Origin: Owenweeksia sp. TMED14
GTDB taxonomy: Bacteria > Bacteroidota > Bacteroidia > Flavobacteriales > Schleiferiaceae
Reading direction: 5' to 3'
NCBI GenBank assembly: GCA_949529985.1
Contig: CATIRS010000042.1
Span: 17,130-81,129 of the forward strand
DNA: 64,000 nucleotides
Shown here: positions 37,070-46,267 of the stretch, piece after piece
How the letters are laid out: every line of letters starts with the position of its first letter
Position numbering within the stretch: the stretch's first letter is position 1
The notes under the pieces: generated by a model
The model's database searches: none
The model's input: the letters and a program-made list of their open reading frames with translations, nothing else
Told to the model about the DNA's origin: nothing
Made by a program: the position numbers and the translations under genes

Positions 37070-37086
37070 AAAAGTTGATAACTTTT
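37070..37086. repeat. Perfect 17-bp palindrome in the mraZ/hydrolase intergenic region
   Basis: AAAAGTT-GAT-AACTTTT, immediately next to the MraZ boxes. A TGGCCA repeat pair (around 37092-37105) follows. Possibly a second operator; the binding protein is unknown. Confidence 0.5.
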
Positions 37087-37198
37087 AGATATGGCCATAA
37101 TGGCCAAAGAAATAGAGGGGTTTTGAATTAAGACTACTGTGGTCTTTTGATTGCCTATCTTCGCCCATTAATTGAGTTTTTTTAAAATTGATTTAAAT

Positions 37199-37963
37199 AT
37201 GTCAGAATTTAAAAAAGAAGGAAAATTCGAATATAAAATTTCAGGAAAGGGTACTCCAATCATTTTCCTCCATGGTTTAATGGGAACCCTGGGTAATTTT
37301 GATTCTCAGGTTGAATATTTCGCCACGAGAGGATACCAAGTTACAGTGCCGTCACTTCCCCTATACTCAATGCCCCTAGCAACATCTACAGTAAAGAATT
37401 TGACGCGATTTGTAAAGTCTTATATGGATCACATGGGTTATGAAAAGGCAGTTATTGCTGGAAATTCGCTTGGTGGTCATATTGCGTTAATGATGCAGAA
37501 ATTACATCCTGAAAATGTTTTAGGACTTATTCTAGCTGGAAGTTCAGGCCTCTATGAGGCTGCCATGGGCAGTTCTTATCCAAGAAGAGGTGACCGTGAC
37601 TATATCGCGGCACGAATTCGAGATGTCTTTTATGTGAAAGAAGTCGCAACTGAAGAATTAATTGATGAGGTTTTTGCTACAGTAAACGATAGAATGAAAG
37701 CAATTAAAACATTAGCAATTTCTAAAAGTGCGATTCGTCATAATATGGCGAATGATATAAAAGAATTCCATGTACCTACATGTATTATTTGGGGAAAGCA
37801 AGATGAGGTTACTCCTCCTGAAGTCGCAGAGAAATTTAAGAAACTATTACCTGATGCTGAACTTCATTGGATTGATAAATGCGGTCATGCAGCCATGATG
37901 GAGCGTCCCACTGATTTTAATGAGATAATCGAAAAATGGCTAAGCAAGTTCCAATTCAATTAA
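37199..37963 (+). CDS. Alpha/beta hydrolase
   Basis: 254 residues from ATG 37199. Oxyanion region IIFLHGLMGTLGNF, nucleophile elbow GNSLGG, acid in GKQDEVTPP and catalytic His in KCGHAAMMERP give a complete Ser-Asp-His triad. A TTG at 37172 would add nine poorly matching residues. The substrate is unknown. A hydrolase of this type beside engB, gldC and mraZ is a recurrent Bacteroidota arrangement, suggesting a conserved function, but none is established. It overlaps engB by 28 bp. A 7/8 -7 box (TATCTTCG, 37156-37163) lies 35 nt upstream. Confidence 0.9.
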   Translation: MSEFKKEGKFEYKISGKGTPIIFLHGLMGTLGNFDSQVEYFATRGYQVTVPSLPLYSMPLATSTVKNLTRFVKSYMDHMGYEKAVIAGNSLGGHIALMMQKLHPENVLGLILAGSSGLYEAAMGSSYPRRGDRDYIAARIRDVFYVKEVATEELIDEVFATVNDRMKAIKTLAISKSAIRHNMANDIKEFHVPTCIIWGKQDEVTPPEVAEKFKKLLPDAELHWIDKCGHAAMMERPTDFNEIIEKWLSKFQFN

Positions 37964-38610
37964 TACCTCCAGTTAAGGCGGAATTTGTAAAATCGGCATC
38001 TCGAACCTCAGAATGCCCTGAAATTTCGGTTCCTGAATTTGCTTTTATCGGACGATCAAACGTCGGTAAATCTTCTTTGATAAATTGTTTAGCAAATAAT
38101 TCCGGTTTGGCAAAAATATCTGGAAGGCCTGGTAAAACTCAATTGATAAATCATTTCACGATGGATGCCGGCCTATGGTCACTAGTTGATTTGCCAGGCT
38201 ATGGATATGCAAAAGTCAGTAAAGTTCAGAGAGAGATTTTTGCTAGAATGATTAAGCATTATTTAAAAAACCGTAAGAATCTAGTAAATGTATTTGTTTT
38301 GATTGATGGTCGTCTTGAGCCACAGAAAAATGATTTAGATTTTATTCGTGACTTAGGAAATTGGGGAATTCCGTTTTCTTTAGTTTTTACAAAGCTTGAC
38401 AAATTATCAAGTAGTGCTTTTGGAAAAAATCAAGCTGCATTCAAACGAAAAATGTTAGAAGAATGGGAAGACACTCCGCCTATATTTTTGACTAGTGCTG
38501 AAACTGCTATGGGTCGTGTAGAATTAATTCAGTCTATCAGGAAATTGACCGATGATTTATCTCCTTTATTATTAAAGGAGATAAATAACGCTAAGCTTAT
38601 TTTAGATTGA
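37936..38610 (+). CDS. engB: Ribosome biogenesis GTPase EngB (YihA/YsxC)
   Basis: 224 residues: GRSNVGKSSLINCL (G1), the GKTQLINHF switch (G2), VDLPGYGYAKVS (G3), TKLDK (G4) and TSAE (G5). The family acts in 50S subunit assembly. The N-terminal extension (MAKQVPIQLIPPVKAEFVKSA) is slightly longer than usual because the start lies inside the hydrolase gene. The next genes (gldC, gldB) are convergent with it. Confidence 0.97.
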   Translation: MAKQVPIQLIPPVKAEFVKSASRTSECPEISVPEFAFIGRSNVGKSSLINCLANNSGLAKISGRPGKTQLINHFTMDAGLWSLVDLPGYGYAKVSKVQREIFARMIKHYLKNRKNLVNVFVLIDGRLEPQKNDLDFIRDLGNWGIPFSLVFTKLDKLSSSAFGKNQAAFKRKMLEEWEDTPPIFLTSAETAMGRVELIQSIRKLTDDLSPLLLKEINNAKLILD

Positions 38611-38626
38611 AATATTCTATTTTAAT

Positions 38627-38950
38627 TTATCCAACAAGTTTTAATTTTTCCGCAAAATACTTTGCGAAATCTCGCATATCCTCGGAAATTTCATCCTCAT
38701 TTGTTGCGCGCTGAAAACCATCAGCCATGGCGAGCAAGGTTTGGTGATAAAACTTCTTCATATCATCTACAAGCATATCGCCAGTCCAAAGATCTATTCT
38801 TAAAGTGTCTTTTGTTTTTCCATCCCAAACGGAAAGCATAAAGGCATCTGCTTGTGATTTCTCAACACCTCCATCTGGAGCAGACCATTGTATGCTTTCT
38901 GGAACACGGTTCTCGTCGAGCTTAATATCAAGATTTATATTTGAATTCAT
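38627..38950 (-). CDS. gldC: Gliding motility protein GldC
   Basis: 107 residues that match GldC along the whole length: LDENRVPESIQWSAPDGG, AFMLSVWD, LRIDLWTGDMLVDDMKKFYH, QTLLAMADGFQRATND and DFAKYFAEKL. GldC is a soluble protein that stabilises GldB and helps gliding in F. johnsoniae. It follows gldB after 10 bp on the same strand, as in other Flavobacteriia. Confidence 0.95.
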   Translation of the reverse strand: MNSNINLDIKLDENRVPESIQWSAPDGGVEKSQADAFMLSVWDGKTKDTLRIDLWTGDMLVDDMKKFYHQTLLAMADGFQRATNEDEISEDMRDFAKYFAEKLKLVG

Positions 38951-38960
38951 AAAATAATGT

Positions 38961-39953
38961 TTAAGGTCTATACCCAGATTTTTGCAGTATCAAATTTACG
39001 TTCTCATTGGACATGATTTCTCGTAATGTAAGTTGTGGATTTTTGGCCCAGTAACTTTTGAGAATTTTCCAACCAAACCATATCCCAGCTTGACCAGGTA
39101 TCTTATGATCAATCGGAGTATTAAAAGAGCTAAAAGGTGCTGGTTGTGTCAATTTTCTTTTTAGGTCTAACGAGTTATCGAAAAGCCATCTATTTTTTAA
39201 AATTATTTTCCATAGATCGACTTCATTTTCAATAAGGAAATTGTTTTCTTTTTCGCTTATGTTTAAAGCTTGTACTGCTTGAGATTCACTTAAAATAGTC
39301 TCGATGAATAAGAGACTTTTTCCCGACTCAATCATTGCTGAAATTAATGATGAGTTATTTTTATTTTTTGGAATGTGATTCTGACCTAAGGCTCTGAAAA
39401 GCTCAATTATAATTCTATCTGCATTGTGTCTTTGTATTTGATATGCAGGATCTCTAGCATATATCGGATGGTCGCTACCTAAATAGCGGTCCCAAGGTAA
39501 AAAGAAATGTTTAGGGCCTTCCAGGATCCAAAATTTCTCATTTCTGCTTATATAAGTGTATATCCCAAATGATTTTGCTTTGTCAGTAAATCTATTTTTA
39601 TATTGAGATACTCCGTTATTGATTTGAATGGCAAATTCATCTAAAGGGATTCGCAATTTAAGTACATCTTGAAATAGAGCCTGAACTTCAGGATCTAATA
39701 AATATAGTGGGAGATCTCTTTCCCAATTAAATGAGGTGTCTGAACTATTGAAAATTGCGGGATGTCGAGATTCCATGTGTTGAAGTTGTCTTAGCAAGGC
39801 AATTGAATCAAGTCCTAGGACTGAATCTGAAAAATGAATGATTTTAACAGTTTCTGAAGGTGTTTTTTGATGTTTCCAAGGAGTATTCTTACAGGAATTC
39901 AGACTCACTAAAATTCCAAATAAGATTGCTATTTTTGAAAGTGTTTTTAACAT
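38961..39953 (-). CDS. gldB: Gliding motility lipoprotein GldB
   Basis: 330 residues with a lipoprotein signal peptide (ILFGILVSLNSC, Cys about residue 21). Family features include the DTSFNWERDLPLYLLDPEVQ region and PGQAGIWFGWKILKSYWAKN near the C-terminus. GldB is an essential lipoprotein for gliding and T9SS function. A perfect -7 box lies 8 nt upstream of the ATG, so gldB-gldC is probably its own transcript. Confidence 0.92.
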   Translation of the reverse strand: MLKTLSKIAILFGILVSLNSCKNTPWKHQKTPSETVKIIHFSDSVLGLDSIALLRQLQHMESRHPAIFNSSDTSFNWERDLPLYLLDPEVQALFQDVLKLRIPLDEFAIQINNGVSQYKNRFTDKAKSFGIYTYISRNEKFWILEGPKHFFLPWDRYLGSDHPIYARDPAYQIQRHNADRIIIELFRALGQNHIPKNKNNSSLISAMIESGKSLLFIETILSESQAVQALNISEKENNFLIENEVDLWKIILKNRWLFDNSLDLKRKLTQPAPFSSFNTPIDHKIPGQAGIWFGWKILKSYWAKNPQLTLREIMSNENVNLILQKSGYRP

Positions 39954-39961
39954 AATTACTT

Positions 39962-39969
39962 CAAAAGTA
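39962..39969 (-). promoter_or_regulatory. -7 promoter box of gldB-gldC (TACTTTTG)
   Basis: Exact TAnnTTTG on the minus strand, 8 nt before the gldB ATG; leader only a few bases long. Confidence 0.6.
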
Positions 39970-40086
39970 TTTCTCTATAAATGAACTTTAGTCATATACA
40001 AATGCATATAGTAAGCTGACTGGCGCATCATCTGAGTCTGTAAAACTACGTAATCATAAGAAAAAAATAATTTCTCATTCGCATTG

Positions 40087-41682
40087 TTAATTGATAGGCA
40101 ATGGCAATATATTTCCATTACATGCACTAGGTTGAGCAATTCCTAGGATTTTACTCAAAGTAGGTGCTATGTCTTTTATGTTGATTCGTTCAATGTGATT
40201 TTGACTCGAGCCAAATATTTTTCCATAAAATATTACGGGTACATGTGTATCATATGTGTAGCCTGACCCGTGTGTTGTTCCAGTTTTATAATAAGCTATC
40301 GAGCCAGGGTATAGGGCATAGAATACCTGTCCACTACTTTTATTAGATCCATTTCTGCGCAATTTAGCAAAGGGATCAGGAGAATTTCTAATTTCCTCTT
40401 TCGTCCAAGCTTCAGCAATTTTTGGATGTTTAAGCAATGCATCACGAACAATTTTTTCCATATTTTTTAAGCTATCATTTTCTTGAAGATAAACTTGATC
40501 ATTTGAGAAATTCAATATGAATTTTGAGGGGATTCCAGCAGTTATAATTAATTCTCTGAATTCTGATTCTAAGTCTGCCGGCGCCATCCAATCTGTAGGC
40601 ATACCATCGATTTTAGCTTGACTTGGATTATCAGCAGCACCATGATCTGCTGTTAGAACAACGATGAAATTATCTTCACCAACATTCTCATTTAGATAAT
40701 GAAACAATGTATCAAGTTGACGATCTAATCGTAAATACATATCTATTGTCTCATGTGATCTGATACCAGTTGAATGTCCAATATAATCTGTTGCTGAAAA
40801 ACTTAGCGCTAGAACATCTGGGAAGCGATTGTTATGTTTCCCAAGCTTTTCCATATCTAATACTTTTAAAGCAACATCTAAGAGTATTTGATTTCCTTTT
40901 GGGGTAGATTTAAATGCTTCGATTTCTGTGGTGTCAGCCTTATACAATAGCGATAAATTATACGGAAAATCTGCTTTCCTTGCACCTCGAGGGATTCGTT
41001 CAAACTCTGTCGAAAGTAATTTAGGATAGTTTTTTTTATTAATCAAATAGTCCCATTCTCCAGACATGTATGATTTGATATTATTTGTTTTATTAAAATT
41101 TTGAAGCCATTTGGGTAATGATGACATATAGTAGTTGCTGGAAACAAATCCCGATTTATCTAACCAGAAAGCGGCATCTCCATAATGACCTGCTGCACAA
41201 ATTGCACCGCGGTCTTTTAAAGAAAACGCAAATACTTTAGATTTCTTATTGCTAGCCCATTCTAACTCATCTGTCCAAGTTGTGGAAAGAATATTTTTAG
41301 GACTTCTTTTAGCATACTTAGATTTAGTTCCAACCGGTGATGTGTTTTCATCTTCTAAACAATAAGTTGTTTTGCCATTTTCTGCAACATACCAATCATT
41401 CGCTATGATGCCATGAAACCGCGGGTCCGTTCCTGTATAAATACTCGCATGCCCCGGAGCTGTATAAGTTGGTGAATGAGTATAATGTGCATTCCAAAAT
41501 ATTTCACCATTTTCAAGTAAAGTCTTGAAGCCACCCTGATATAGATCTGAAAACCGTGTTAAGTAATCTGCACGCATTTGGTCAACTACAATCGAGACAA
41601 CAAGCTTTGGTGCGGTCTTAGGTTGAGCCATTAAGGTAATTGAGGCAATGAATGTAAAAATAAATTGTAGTGCTTTTTTCAT
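40087..41682 (-). CDS. pafA: PafA-type alkaline phosphatase
   Basis: 531 residues with a signal peptide (FIFTFIASITLMAQ). The alkaline phosphatase superfamily core follows: metal ligand VDQMRADYL, nucleophile Thr in SPTYTAPGHASIYTG, the GIIANDWY segment, SFSATDYIGHSTG, VVLTADHGAADNP and the late THGSGYTYDTHVPVIFYG. The Thr nucleophile and motifs match PafA, the calcium-activated phosphatase that gives Bacteroidota phosphate from organophosphates. It is exported to the periplasm or outer membrane. No pho-box is visible. It follows the ABC-F gene after 9 bp. Confidence 0.93.
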   Translation of the reverse strand: MKKALQFIFTFIASITLMAQPKTAPKLVVSIVVDQMRADYLTRFSDLYQGGFKTLLENGEIFWNAHYTHSPTYTAPGHASIYTGTDPRFHGIIANDWYVAENGKTTYCLEDENTSPVGTKSKYAKRSPKNILSTTWTDELEWASNKKSKVFAFSLKDRGAICAAGHYGDAAFWLDKSGFVSSNYYMSSLPKWLQNFNKTNNIKSYMSGEWDYLINKKNYPKLLSTEFERIPRGARKADFPYNLSLLYKADTTEIEAFKSTPKGNQILLDVALKVLDMEKLGKHNNRFPDVLALSFSATDYIGHSTGIRSHETIDMYLRLDRQLDTLFHYLNENVGEDNFIVVLTADHGAADNPSQAKIDGMPTDWMAPADLESEFRELIITAGIPSKFILNFSNDQVYLQENDSLKNMEKIVRDALLKHPKIAEAWTKEEIRNSPDPFAKLRRNGSNKSSGQVFYALYPGSIAYYKTGTTHGSGYTYDTHVPVIFYGKIFGSSQNHIERINIKDIAPTLSKILGIAQPSACNGNILPLPIN

Positions 41683-41691
41683 TACAACAAG

Positions 41692-43656
41692 TTACGTCTC
41701 TATTTTTTTCAATATTGTAAGTGCTTTGGAGCTAATTTCTAGCGATTTTTCCCAAAAGTTAAAGGATTCTTCAACTTTTGATTTTAGCTGTTCATACTTA
41801 TTGTAAAAGTCTGGCTCTTTTGATATTCTTTTAAACGAAGAGGGTTCCGCCATTTCATTCTCAAGATTATCTAATTCTTGTTGAAGATTTTCATACAACT
41901 TTTGTGCTTTTTGATCACTCTGGCATGCATTCTTATAATCGCGTTCAAACTTTTTTAATTCATCTCTTCGTGTTTTGTCAGGACGATCAGATTTAGCAGA
42001 GTTAGAACTAGATTTCTCTTTGAGTCCGATTTCAACTTGACGCATATTTTGCATTTTTTTCTGTTCAAGGAAATATTCAATTCCTCCTAAATGCTGTTGA
42101 ATTTTTCCATCTCTAAATTCATATGTCATATCAGCTAGTCCTTGCAAAAACTCTCTATCATGGGAAACTACTATCAGTGTCCCTTCATAGCTTGCCAAAG
42201 ATTTTTTTAAAACGTCTTTTGCTTGCATATCTAAATGATTTGTCGGCTCATCTAGAACAAGAAAATTAACAGGGTTTAGCATCAACTGGCATAATGCAAG
42301 ACGTCCTCGTTCTCCTCCCGATAACACTGAAACTTTTTTCCCAACATTATCACCGGTAAACATAAAATTTCCTAATAGTTTGCGAGCAGAACTTCTTACG
42401 TCTTCGGGTGCGGAATCCTCAATTGTTTGAAGGACTGTTTTATTTCCATCTAGAACCTCAGCTTGGTTTTGCGCATAATATCCAAGGGAGATATTATGAC
42501 CTAAATTGATAGATCCTTCGAAGTCTAAATTCTCTGCAAGAACCTTTACAAGAGTTGATTTTCCTTGACCATTCTGTCCTACAAAAGCAATCTTTTGACC
42601 TCTTACAATCTCCATATCAATGCCTTGTAGGACATGCTTAAGGCCATAGTGCTTATGGATATCGGATAAGTGGGCTACGACTTTTCCTGAATGTGGAGCT
42701 GGTGGAAACCTGAATGTCATATTCCGAGTATCTTCTTCATCCACGGCAATACGATCAACTTTGTCTAACTTTTTAATTAAACTCTGAGCAAATGAGGCTT
42801 TAGAAGCTTTATAACGAAAACGTTGTATGAGCTGTTCCGTCTGTTTTATTTCTTTTTCTTGGTTCGCTTTTGCTTGACGTTGTTTTTCTCTAATTTCTTC
42901 TCGAAGGCTCAAATATTTATAATATGCGCATGGAAAATCATAACTTTTCCCAAGTACAATCTCAACAGTTCTGGTGGTAGCATTATTAAGAAATGTTCGA
43001 TCATGTGAGACTAAAATAACGGCTTGAGGACTGTCAGATAGGAATTGTTCCAGCCAAATTATCGATTCTATATCCAAATGGTTAGTTGGTTCATCTAATA
43101 ATAATACATCATTATTCTGCATTAATATTTTAGCTAATTCAACACGCATTTGCCAACCTCCTGAAAACGATGATAACGCTTTATGAAAATCTTGAGATAG
43201 AAATCCAAGACCAATTAGAACTTTTTCCATATCGGCTTGGTAAGTGTACCCGCCGAGCATTTGATATATTTCTTGATTGGATGATAGATTATCTATGAGG
43301 TCCATATATTGCTCACTCTCATAATCATTCCTGGTCTCGAGCTGATTTGTTTGCTCTTCCATTTTAGATTCAAGAGTCTGGATCTCTACAAAGCTAGACG
43401 CTGCTTCTTCCCAAACGGTATTCTCGCCAGACGGCGGAATATCTTGAGTTAAAAAGCCAATTTTAAAACCATTTGGAAAAGATATTTTTCCTGAATCTAA
43501 GGATAATTCTCCTGCAATTAGTTTTAATAGTGTTGACTTTCCAGCACCATTGCGACCAACTAAACCTATCCTTTCACCAGGATTGATTTGAAAGGATATG
43601 TCTTTGAAAAGATCCGTTCCTCCGAAGGCCAGACCTACTTGATTAACACTTAACAT
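41692..43656 (-). CDS. ABC-F family ATPase (Uup/EttA-like)
   Basis: 654 residues with two ATP-binding cassettes (Walker A GRNGAGKST and GQNGQGKST; signatures LSSFSGGWQMR and LSGGERGRLALC; Walker B LLLDEPTNHLD and LVLDEPTNHLD). The interdomain P-site linker (about 240-300) is rich in charged residues. A C-terminal coiled-coil extension (about 540-654, SDRPDKTRRDELKKFERDYK) is as in Uup. There are no membrane domains, so it is a translation/ribosome-acting ABC-F rather than a transporter. The exact subfamily is uncertain. Confidence 0.95.
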   Translation of the reverse strand: MLSVNQVGLAFGGTDLFKDISFQINPGERIGLVGRNGAGKSTLLKLIAGELSLDSGKISFPNGFKIGFLTQDIPPSGENTVWEEAASSFVEIQTLESKMEEQTNQLETRNDYESEQYMDLIDNLSSNQEIYQMLGGYTYQADMEKVLIGLGFLSQDFHKALSSFSGGWQMRVELAKILMQNNDVLLLDEPTNHLDIESIIWLEQFLSDSPQAVILVSHDRTFLNNATTRTVEIVLGKSYDFPCAYYKYLSLREEIREKQRQAKANQEKEIKQTEQLIQRFRYKASKASFAQSLIKKLDKVDRIAVDEEDTRNMTFRFPPAPHSGKVVAHLSDIHKHYGLKHVLQGIDMEIVRGQKIAFVGQNGQGKSTLVKVLAENLDFEGSINLGHNISLGYYAQNQAEVLDGNKTVLQTIEDSAPEDVRSSARKLLGNFMFTGDNVGKKVSVLSGGERGRLALCQLMLNPVNFLVLDEPTNHLDMQAKDVLKKSLASYEGTLIVVSHDREFLQGLADMTYEFRDGKIQQHLGGIEYFLEQKKMQNMRQVEIGLKEKSSSNSAKSDRPDKTRRDELKKFERDYKNACQSDQKAQKLYENLQQELDNLENEMAEPSSFKRISKEPDFYNKYEQLKSKVEESFNFWEKSLEISSKALTILKKIET

Positions 43657-43664
43657 TTGATTGG

Positions 43665-43672
43665 CAAAAGTA
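43665..43672 (-). promoter_or_regulatory. -7 promoter box of the ABC-F gene (TACTTTTG)
   Basis: Exact TAnnTTTG on the minus strand, 8 nt before the ATG at 43656. Same sequence and spacing as the gldB box. Confidence 0.6.
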
Positions 43673-43826
43673 ACTCACAGACTGACCTAAAAGTCACGAT
43701 TATAAATATTAAATATTGAAATAAATTTTATCCTATTTTGGTCATATTAACCAGGATTTAAATTCCATTTTTTTCATTATTTCTTTTTGAAATGACACTT
43801 CCAAAAACGTTGAAAAATAGAAGTAA

Positions 43827-44258
43827 CTATAGCTTTAAAGGAATATTGATCCCAAGTCCAAAAAAATATGGTAGCCCTAAATCTAATTGTAGTTCAAACC
43901 AACTAAAGTCGTACCCTAAATATAGTTGTGGGGATAAAAATGTATCGCCATTATTTCCATTTAAGTCATTGATCCTCAAATTCAGCTCACCCCCTAATGA
44001 TAGGCCTGAGATTATCTGAAAAGAGTAACCAGTTCCTATCGATATACCATTGCTACTGCTTTCTGCCCTTAAGGAATTCCCAAAATCTGTAGCATTAAAA
44101 CATCTAAAAACACCATATCCTTTTTTGAGATCAAATTTTACACCCATTTCATAGGCCTGGAACCACCCTGCTCCATTTCTATATTTTGCATCTATAGATA
44201 TTTGTCCAAACGCAGCTGAGGTAAACAGAATGGTAAAAAATAGAAAGAGTTGTTTCAT
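43827..44258 (-). CDS. Small exported outer-membrane beta-barrel-like protein
   Basis: 143 residues. The signal peptide (LFLFFTILFTSAAFGQ) is followed by a short barrel-like sequence with alternating hydrophobics: GAGWFQAYEMGVKFDLK, GISIGTGYSFQIISGLSLGG, LYLGYDFSWFELQLDLG and the terminal FFGLGINIPLKL. I do not recognise a characterised family; similar 140-160-residue proteins occur across Flavobacteriia without assigned function. It is a single gene with 138 bp to its upstream neighbour. Confidence 0.8.
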   Translation of the reverse strand: MKQLFLFFTILFTSAAFGQISIDAKYRNGAGWFQAYEMGVKFDLKKGYGVFRCFNATDFGNSLRAESSSNGISIGTGYSFQIISGLSLGGELNLRINDLNGNNGDTFLSPQLYLGYDFSWFELQLDLGLPYFFGLGINIPLKL

Positions 44259-44397
44259 ATTTTAAAATTACACAATCAACGTCCTTCCATAATTGCGATT
44301 AATGCAAACTGCCTATCGAATATTCTGAATATCATCTAAGAACAGGCTTTAGTGGACATGAAAACTATTATCAGTATTAAATATGGTTTAGTCAGCA

Positions 44398-45384
44398 TCA
44401 TGAACTTTTGTGTTGACCCCATAGTAAGGAGCTATAATAGGGTGAAGTCAAAACTCCACGGGATCCTAGTCCATTTAGGTATCCGACATTTGGGTTATCT
44501 CTATGCCAACCGTAACAAATTTTTCTATCTGTCATTGTTGGCCTTATCCCTGCCCAATGATCTAGAACTTTAAAATCATCCTTAAACCATGATTTTAAAT
44601 GTTTTAATAATGTAGTTCTTCCATTGATTGAAGGTGAAACTGATAGATCATTTCTGTCAAATGTAGAGGCTACAGTATATATATTTTTGTCTTCTTGAAT
44701 CATGAAAACGTTGCGATGGATCGGGAAATTCACATCGATACTATTAACCTGAATCACTATGCCTTCTCCTTTAGTTGGTGCAAATTGTAATTCTCCAAAG
44801 TTTTTTTGAGTCCACTTTGCATCAAGACCTTCTGCGAGTAATAATCCGTCAAAAAGTTGATTATTTACATGTATTTTATTTTTAAGTATACTTACATTTT
44901 CAACTTTCTCATTAAAAATAGATTGTGTTTCGTGCAACCAATCTCTAACGCATGTTAGATACTTCTTCACATCAAGTCTGAGGCTGTTTTGGACGATACC
45001 GAATCCTTTCCCATCTATTTGGTGATGAATATTTTCGATAGAGCCGATATATTCCTTTATATTTATTTTCTTTGAAAGAATTTTCCAATTGTCAATTTCA
45101 TGATCAGTTTTAAGAATTTCATGAATGGGATTATTGATCAGAAAAGGCTTTCCCAATAATTTCTCGACAGAATAATAGTAATCTTTACAATGATCTAATA
45201 AGATTTTTGATTTAAATAAAGCTGTTCGATTCTTTAAAACAAGTGGGTTTACTATTCCAGTGGATACTCGTGATGCACTATTTTTTTTTTCTAAGTCAAA
45301 GCAAGTAATCTTATGACCATGTTTGTGCGCATGTATCGCCAGTGATGATCCAGCGAGGCCTTGACCTATTATTGCGAAATGCAT
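44398..45384 (-). CDS. FAD-dependent oxidoreductase, DAO family
   Basis: 328 residues. The N-terminal dinucleotide-binding loop FAIIGQGLAGSSLAIHA (GxGxxG) and the acid-terminated strand ITCFDLE bind FAD. The C-terminal AGIRPTMTDRKICYG and YLNGLGSRGVLTSPYYSSLL match the DAO family, in particular the oxidase half of MnmC, which oxidises a tRNA wobble intermediate. No MnmC methyltransferase domain is present here. The substrate could be a D-amino acid, sarcosine-like amine or tRNA nucleoside. Confidence 0.88.
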   Translation of the reverse strand: MHFAIIGQGLAGSSLAIHAHKHGHKITCFDLEKKNSASRVSTGIVNPLVLKNRTALFKSKILLDHCKDYYYSVEKLLGKPFLINNPIHEILKTDHEIDNWKILSKKINIKEYIGSIENIHHQIDGKGFGIVQNSLRLDVKKYLTCVRDWLHETQSIFNEKVENVSILKNKIHVNNQLFDGLLLAEGLDAKWTQKNFGELQFAPTKGEGIVIQVNSIDVNFPIHRNVFMIQEDKNIYTVASTFDRNDLSVSPSINGRTTLLKHLKSWFKDDFKVLDHWAGIRPTMTDRKICYGWHRDNPNVGYLNGLGSRGVLTSPYYSSLLWGQHKSS

Positions 45385-45395
45385 ATTGTGGAACT

Positions 45396-45422
45396 CAAAA
45401 GGCCGCTATTTGCGGCCTTTTG
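45396..45422 (-). terminator. Terminator of porP-gldKLMN
   Basis: Perfect 11-bp stem CAAAAGGCCGC/GCGGCCTTTTG with 5-nt loop TATTT, 19 bp beyond the gldN stop. Symmetric and A/T-flanked, so possibly bidirectional. It separates the gliding operon from the DAO oxidoreductase gene, whose ATG lies 12 bp further on. Confidence 0.8.
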
Positions 45423-45440
45423 AATATTTAAATAAACTTC

Positions 45441-46265
45441 TTAGAATTGCCAAAGGTCGTGTTCATAATTCCTAAGAGATTCGCGAACCCGTTTGGACTC
45501 GAGAAGCTGTTCCATTGGTCTATTCTGTTTGTAATCATCAATAGTCCGATCATAAACATTGTCTTCTTTATACACTACGGAGTTGAAGTATCGCATTTGC
45601 ATTATTTGATCAAAGGTTAATCTACGGGTATTATTGTCCGGATTATATGCGATATTCGTAGCTAACGCTTGTCTTGCATCTGGGAACCAAATCCAGAAAA
45701 TATTATAAACTTCTCCAGTTGCTGGATCTTTAACAACAGGTGAAAGTCCAAGAATTCTATTTCTCATTTCGCCCCGTTGCTTGTCAAAGTACCAATCAGA
45801 TTTCAGTTCCCATGCAACGACGTTAGGAGCCTTTAATTCTATTGAGTCAATCGCTAAGACTACACTTGGGTCGTCTGGGTCACGTATTGTGTCTATACGA
45901 ATAATGATTTCTTCAACTTCTTGTGTACTTAGGGGCAATTCAAAAAGATCATCTCTAAATACCTCTACAATACTTCCTTCCAGAAGAATAGCATCTTTTA
46001 GAACATCAAACATGGATTTCCGGTCAGGTAACGCCGAAACGGGATAGTAAAGTGGATGGTTTAATTTTTCTTGAACATATATCCTTTCCCAGTGGCGAGT
46101 TGCCCACATCATGTCATCTTGACGCAAGAAAGGATAAGGGATAACTCGAGTATTGGAATAGTGAATGTCACCTTTGGGGACAAGACCGTCATCTTCAGGA
46201 GATATTACCTGACTTGACAGGGAAAAAACTCCAAGGAAAGCGAATAAAAGAAGTGTATTTTTCAT
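45441..46265 (-). CDS. gldN: Gliding/T9SS protein GldN (PorN)
   Basis: 274 residues with a signal peptide (LLLFAFLGVFSLSSQ). The GldN pattern is clear: SNTRVIPYPFLRQDDMMWATRHWERIYVQEKLNHPLYYP, then VKDPATGEVYNIFWIWFPDARQ and DQIMQMRYFNSVVYKEDNVYDRTI. GldN and the lipoprotein GldK form the periplasmic ring under the outer membrane in T9SS. It is the last gene of the porP-gldKLMN block, two bases after gldM. Confidence 0.97.
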   Translation of the reverse strand: MKNTLLLFAFLGVFSLSSQVISPEDDGLVPKGDIHYSNTRVIPYPFLRQDDMMWATRHWERIYVQEKLNHPLYYPVSALPDRKSMFDVLKDAILLEGSIVEVFRDDLFELPLSTQEVEEIIIRIDTIRDPDDPSVVLAIDSIELKAPNVVAWELKSDWYFDKQRGEMRNRILGLSPVVKDPATGEVYNIFWIWFPDARQALATNIAYNPDNNTRRLTFDQIMQMRYFNSVVYKEDNVYDRTIDDYKQNRPMEQLLESKRVRESLRNYEHDLWQF

Positions 46266-46267
46266 AA

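Noticed and set aside
37041-37070. DnaA-box-like sequences (TTACCCACA, TTATCCCAC) suggesting an origin
   Set aside because: Exact 10-bp TGGG phasing directly in front of mraZ fits the MraZ operator; no dnaA, dnaN or AT-rich unwinding array nearby.
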